This document shows, one piece after another, positions 4,561 to 7,467 of a DNA stretch of 7,467 nucleotides. The notes beneath the pieces are model-generated. The model made no database searches. It was given only the letters and a program-made list of their open reading frames with translations, and was not told where the DNA came from. The position numbers and the translations under genes are program-made. Each line of letters opens with the position of its first letter. The first letter of the stretch is position 1. Source of the DNA: Candidatus Komeilibacteria bacterium RIFCSPLOWO2_02_FULL_48_11 (GTDB taxonomy: Bacteria; Patescibacteriota; Patescibacteriia; UBA2169); contig MHKO01000056.1 of assembly GCA_001818435.1 (NCBI GenBank), positions 13,589 through 21,055 of the forward strand. The letters are read 5' to 3'.

Positions 4561-5874
4561 TTATTTAAACACCACTTTCTTAATATTCTCCACTCCCTTC
4601 CTGGTTACCTCCAAATACCCCTGCAAGGCCGCCTCGGCGAGCCAGCCCTTGTCCAGATAATCTATAATCCACTCATGCGTGTATTTGGGATTCTCCTGCG
4701 GAATGCCGGTCCCCACCACTTCCAGCCAGTAGCGGTTGAACTCTTCCTGCGAGCCGATGGGTGGAGCGATAATGATTGGCACGCCCAGAGCAGTATAGAA
4801 CGAGAGTTCGCTGGGCTTGGTCCATAACACATCAGTAGTGCGCAAAGCCAGATTGAATTTGTGGAAATATTCCTCTTTGCTATCCGCGTAGATTACGTTA
4901 ATGCCGGCTCCCAGGTAATTATCCAGGCGATGCCGCTTGATTTGCTCCATAAAATATTTATGAACTTTGTCGTGAATGCCAGCCACTAATGTCAAACCTA
5001 AATGCCCGGCTCGGATGTGGCCGGCAATGCTTTTGAGAATGGCGTGCCCGATTTCGCGCTGGGCCCCGGCTCCGCCCACAGCAAACATGAGCCAAACCCG
5101 GCCGTCTTCTTCTTTAATTTTGGCCGGACGCTGGCCCAATGATTCATGCAAAGTCTGACCATAATGTTCATGAAAAGTGCCGGTCGGGTCCAGAACCGAG
5201 AGACGGCGCCACAAATCCGACTTGACGATTTTCTCGGCAATGCCAATGTTCTCCTTGGGCAAAGGGAATCCGGTTAAAAAAACATTCTCATCTTTGACGC
5301 CGTAAAGCTTGAGCCGCTCCACGGCCCGGTCGGTTGAGGCCAGGTATTTGATGCGGCTTTTTAAGGGATCAATCGGCGCCCAGGCGCGGCTGATATCCGC
5401 GTCCGTGACAATGCAGTAGATGTCGCCCGGGTATTCCCAAACCTCGGCCATAAAAGCCGGGATAAAAAAAGAAGTTATAAATGGCCGCGGGTCATCAGAC
5501 AGTTTTTGGATTAAATGCTTGCCCCATTCGCGGCGCTTAATGAGCCGATAAGTCTGCCGAAGCTGCAAGCTGGGCCGGGTCAGATTGCGGTGTGGGTAAA
5601 ACGGGTCAATGGCCTGGAACTTGTCAAAGATGTCCCAAACCAGCTCTCCGACCAGGGGCACGTTTTTGAAGCGGGTAAAAAATTCATAGGCCGCGCGGCT
5701 TTGTCGCCAAATTTTCTTGTCCGATTCCGGAATGCCGGAATAGGTATTGGCATTGATGACCTCCTGATGGTCCAAATCCCGCAAGGGATAAGCCGCGCGC
5801 TGGTGGCCATAACCCATGTCCACGGCTACGACCCAGGCACGGCATTCTTTGGTACGTGTTTTTATTTTTGGCAT
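4561..5874 (-). CDS. GT-B glycosyltransferase, GT28/MGDG-synthase-like
   Basis: Protein of 437 residues resembling the MurG/monogalactosyldiacylglycerol synthase group, which move a sugar from a nucleotide donor to a lipid at the inner membrane face. Near the N-terminus DMGYGHQRAA (19-28) matches the glycine-rich acceptor-side loop (GxGH..A). IVTDADISRAW (155-165) resembles the TD segment of MGDG synthases. The C-terminal donor half has AVGGAGAQREIG (265-276), then WTKPSELSFYTALGVPIIIA (351-370) and GSQEEFNRYW (374-383), the counterpart of the MurG nucleotide-sugar pocket (KPG..S..EA...P.i..P..gqE..N). Acceptor and donor are unknown; a glycolipid is the natural guess. The start is placed at ATG 5874-5872; the frame stays open to a TTG at 5955, but that extension would run across the promoter and the terminator hairpin of the previous gene. 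Confidence 0.83.
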   Translation of the reverse strand: MPKIKTRTKECRAWVVAVDMGYGHQRAAYPLRDLDHQEVINANTYSGIPESDKKIWRQSRAAYEFFTRFKNVPLVGELVWDIFDKFQAIDPFYPHRNLTRPSLQLRQTYRLIKRREWGKHLIQKLSDDPRPFITSFFIPAFMAEVWEYPGDIYCIVTDADISRAWAPIDPLKSRIKYLASTDRAVERLKLYGVKDENVFLTGFPLPKENIGIAEKIVKSDLWRRLSVLDPTGTFHEHYGQTLHESLGQRPAKIKEEDGRVWLMFAVGGAGAQREIGHAILKSIAGHIRAGHLGLTLVAGIHDKVHKYFMEQIKRHRLDNYLGAGINVIYADSKEEYFHKFNLALRTTDVLWTKPSELSFYTALGVPIIIAPPIGSQEEFNRYWLEVVGTGIPQENPKYTHEWIIDYLDKGWLAEAALQGYLEVTRKGVENIKKVVFK

Positions 5875-5880
5875 GAATGC

Positions 5881-5908
5881 ATTATACCATTTTAATGCTA
5901 TTTCCCAA
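5881..5908 (-). promoter_or_regulatory. Extended -10 promoter giving a probably leaderless glycosyltransferase message
   Basis: On the minus strand TTGGGA (5908-5903), a 16-base spacer ending in TGG, and the perfect TATAAT (5886-5881). Only six bases separate the -10 from the ATG at 5874, so transcription should begin at or within a base or two of the start codon. No Shine-Dalgarno is possible on such a message. Confidence 0.72.
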
Positions 5909-5916
5909 AAGATTAA

Positions 5917-5960
5917 CGGCAAACAAACAGCGCTTGACACTACTCCTAGCATCAAGCGCT
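5917..5960 (-). terminator. Hairpin terminator after the SpoVR-family gene
   Basis: Perfect 9-base inverted repeat: AGCGCTTGA (5929-5937) and TCAAGCGCT (5952-5960) with a 14-base loop. On the minus strand the stem is followed by GTTTGTTTG, a moderate T-rich tail. It lies 25 bases past the SpoVR stop and before the glycosyltransferase promoter, as expected for a transcript end. The loop is long and the tail imperfect, so efficiency may be modest. Confidence 0.65.
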
Positions 5961-5984
5961 ATGTTGGCCAAACCTTTCCTAATT

Positions 5985-7457
5985 TCAAGGTGCGCCCTCC
6001 AGAGCCACTGGAAACCCCCACAAACTCTCGGCGTACTGGAGCACCTTTTCGGCTCCCTCCTTCTCCAGTAACCGGTTGTTAATCATAGTGTGCTTCAGTG
6101 TCAAGGTGCGGTTGCCCTGCCGGTCAACGCGCGCCACCTCAATAAGGGGAACATGCTCGTCCCGGTTATGCATCTTTGAGAGAACACTTCGGACGTGCTT
6201 GTACCCTTCTTGGTCATGGATAGCAGTCACCTCCAGCTCATCGCGCTTCGCATCATCCAGCACCGAGAATAAGCGGAAATCCCGGATGAGTTTTGGCGAG
6301 AGAAACTGGAGCAGACCGCTCTCATCCCGGAAATTCTCGGCCGCGAATTTAACCGTGGTCAGCCAGTCGCTGCCGGCAATATCCGGGAACCACTCGCGGT
6401 CCTCGCTCGTGGGGCGCTCGCAGATGCGCTTGATATCCATAAAAAGCGCAAACCCAAGAGCATACGGGTTAATGCCGACCCTGGAATATAGAGGGTCGTC
6501 AAACCCGGGCTGGTTAACAACGTCCGTGTGGGACTTCAAAAACTCCAAATTGGCGCCGTCGGTGAGCAACCCTTTTTGGAGCAGCCTGCCTATGAGGTGG
6601 TAGTGCACAAAACAGGCAAACCCCTCATTGAGCACTTTGGTTTGGCTCTGGGGGTAGAAGTACTGGCCAGTGGTGCGCACCATCCGAATCAGTTCCCGCT
6701 TCCAGTTTGGAAGCTCTGGAGCATGCTCCTCAATGAAACGGAGAATATTCTCCTGCGGCTCTTTAGGGAACGGCTCCTTGAGCTCTTCTGCTTCGCGCCG
6801 GGCCGGCCCCGGAACCGTGGCGCGCCACAGCTCATTCAGCGCCGCCTCGCGCTGTTTGGCCCTTTCGCGCGCTCTCGCTTCCTCCTGCTCCAAGGAGAGA
6901 ACATCCGGATGATGGTACCGGTCCACTCCGTGCGCCTGGAGCGCGTGGCAGGCGTCCAACACTGCCTCCACCTCCTGGGGGTAACGCTCTTCGCACTCCG
7001 CAACGTACCGGCGCGCGTACGCCAGGTAATCAATGATGCAATCCGCCTGGGTCCATTGCTGAAACGCGACATTGTTCTTCATGAACGCGTTGTGGCCAAA
7101 CGCGGCGTGCGCAATCACCAAAGCCATCATGGTCGCGGTGTTGTCTTCCATTAAATAGGCAACACAGGGGTTGGTGTTGATGACAATTTCATAGGCCAAT
7201 CCCATCTGGCCGGTGCGGTAGGCGTGCTGGTGCCTAACAAAGCGCTTACCAAAGGACCAGTGGTGGTAGGTGATGGGCATGCCGGCCGACGCGTATCCGT
7301 CCAGCATCTGCTCGCTGGTAATGACTTCAAGCTGGTAGGGATAAAAATCCAGCTGAAGCTCTTCAACTGCTAGACGTTCAAGCTCCTCTGACAGCCGGCC
7401 CAGGAGCTCAAAAGTCCACTCGCCGCTTAAGTAGAGCGGCGTGTTGTGCTCGCTCAT
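5985..7457 (-). CDS. spoVR: SpoVR/YcgB-family protein
   Basis: Protein of 490 residues, near full family length (Bacillus SpoVR and Escherichia YcgB are of similar size). Signature blocks include FYPYQLEVITSEQMLDGYAS (38-57), GMPITYHHWSFGKRF (59-73), AHAAFGHNAFMKNN (116-129) with H117 and H122, and QYFYPQSQTKVLNEGFACF (265-283) followed by H285 and H287. The histidines and E278 look like a metal site, but the biochemical activity of the family is not settled. SpoVR is linked to spore cortex formation in Bacillus; in non-spore formers it usually travels with the kinase PrkA and the VWA-type YeaH, expressed under stress or starvation. Those partners would lie just beyond the right edge. The ATG at 7457-7455 has a perfect AGGAGG before it. 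A charged, arginine/glutamate-rich stretch (about 188-232) is probably a coiled-coil linker. Confidence 0.95.
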   Translation of the reverse strand: MSEHNTPLYLSGEWTFELLGRLSEELERLAVEELQLDFYPYQLEVITSEQMLDGYASAGMPITYHHWSFGKRFVRHQHAYRTGQMGLAYEIVINTNPCVAYLMEDNTATMMALVIAHAAFGHNAFMKNNVAFQQWTQADCIIDYLAYARRYVAECEERYPQEVEAVLDACHALQAHGVDRYHHPDVLSLEQEEARARERAKQREAALNELWRATVPGPARREAEELKEPFPKEPQENILRFIEEHAPELPNWKRELIRMVRTTGQYFYPQSQTKVLNEGFACFVHYHLIGRLLQKGLLTDGANLEFLKSHTDVVNQPGFDDPLYSRVGINPYALGFALFMDIKRICERPTSEDREWFPDIAGSDWLTTVKFAAENFRDESGLLQFLSPKLIRDFRLFSVLDDAKRDELEVTAIHDQEGYKHVRSVLSKMHNRDEHVPLIEVARVDRQGNRTLTLKHTMINNRLLEKEGAEKVLQYAESLWGFPVALEGAP

Positions 7458-7461
7458 GTTG

Positions 7462-7467
7462 CCTCCT
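7462..7467 (-). promoter_or_regulatory. Strong Shine-Dalgarno of the SpoVR-family gene
   Basis: AGGAGG lies 4 bases before the ATG at 7457 and touches the window edge. It is the only full-consensus ribosome binding site in front of an accepted gene here, fixes the start, and suggests the gene is internal to an operon entering from the right. Confidence 0.8.

Noticed and set aside
4348..4827. 159-codon plus-strand open frame
   Set aside because: It reads through the intergenic inverted repeat and then antisense through the glycosyltransferase; the product looks like translated repeat with no family features.
5875..5955. Extended N-terminus of the glycosyltransferase starting with a hydrophobic stretch
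   Set aside because: The first codon would be TTG without a ribosome binding site, and the segment contains a TATAAT promoter and the terminator hairpin of the preceding gene.
6528..7154. 208-codon plus-strand open frame antisense to the SpoVR gene, and the neighbouring 6076-6603 frame
   Set aside because: The opposite strand encodes a clearly conserved full-length family protein in GC-rich DNA, where long antisense frames are expected by chance.

Overview
The window reads as a piece of a small bacterial genome, most likely a Candidate Phyla Radiation (Patescibacteria/Parcubacteria-type) bacterium. The evidence is indirect: short tightly packed genes, in-frame palindromic insertions encoding an AKATAG peptide (a feature I recall from such genomes), intergenic GTCAT...ATGAC repeats, and a mix of a class GH-A glycosidase, a GT-B glycosyltransferase and a B12-linked module. 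No rRNA, tRNA, CRISPR array or transposase is visible. Every gene I accept lies on the minus strand, so transcription runs from high to low coordinates.

In order of transcription the window holds a SpoVR/YcgB-family gene (7457-5985) followed by a hairpin terminator; a GT28/MGDG-synthase-like glycosyltransferase (5874-4561) whose promoter places the transcription start at or next to the ATG; a 225-base composite inverted repeat; an EamA/DMT ten-helix transporter (4330-3413); an AT-rich VapBC-type toxin-antitoxin pair (AbrB-like antitoxin 3348-3109, PIN toxin 3122-2694) with its own strong promoter and palindromic operator; a translationally coupled pair made of an unrecognised multi-helix membrane protein (2676-2116) and a membrane-anchored clan GH-A glycosidase (2113-1100); a second composite inverted repeat; a PduO-type cob(I)alamin adenosyltransferase (905-342); and the first 57 codons of a gene leaving the window (173-1).

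The best regulatory signal is in the 168-base gap between the adenosyltransferase and the leftmost partial gene. It holds an extended -10 promoter, two 16-base sites that match the NrdR box, and a perfect DnaA box. NrdR controls ribonucleotide reductase genes, and the neighbouring enzyme makes adenosylcobalamin, the cofactor of class II ribonucleotide reductase. The leftmost gene is therefore inferred to be nrdJ or another ribonucleotide reductase gene, although its visible N-terminus is not diagnostic.

The second theme is repeats. Two genes (the partial leftmost gene and the EamA transporter) carry the same 20-base palindromic core inserted in the same reading frame. The two long spacers are each filled by a long inverted repeat with a shared GTCAT...ATGAC core, and one of them appears to contain further small GC-rich hairpin insertions. 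I see no clearly new defence or mobile system; the in-frame palindromic element family and the NrdR/DnaA-marked B12 reductase module are the parts most worth following up.
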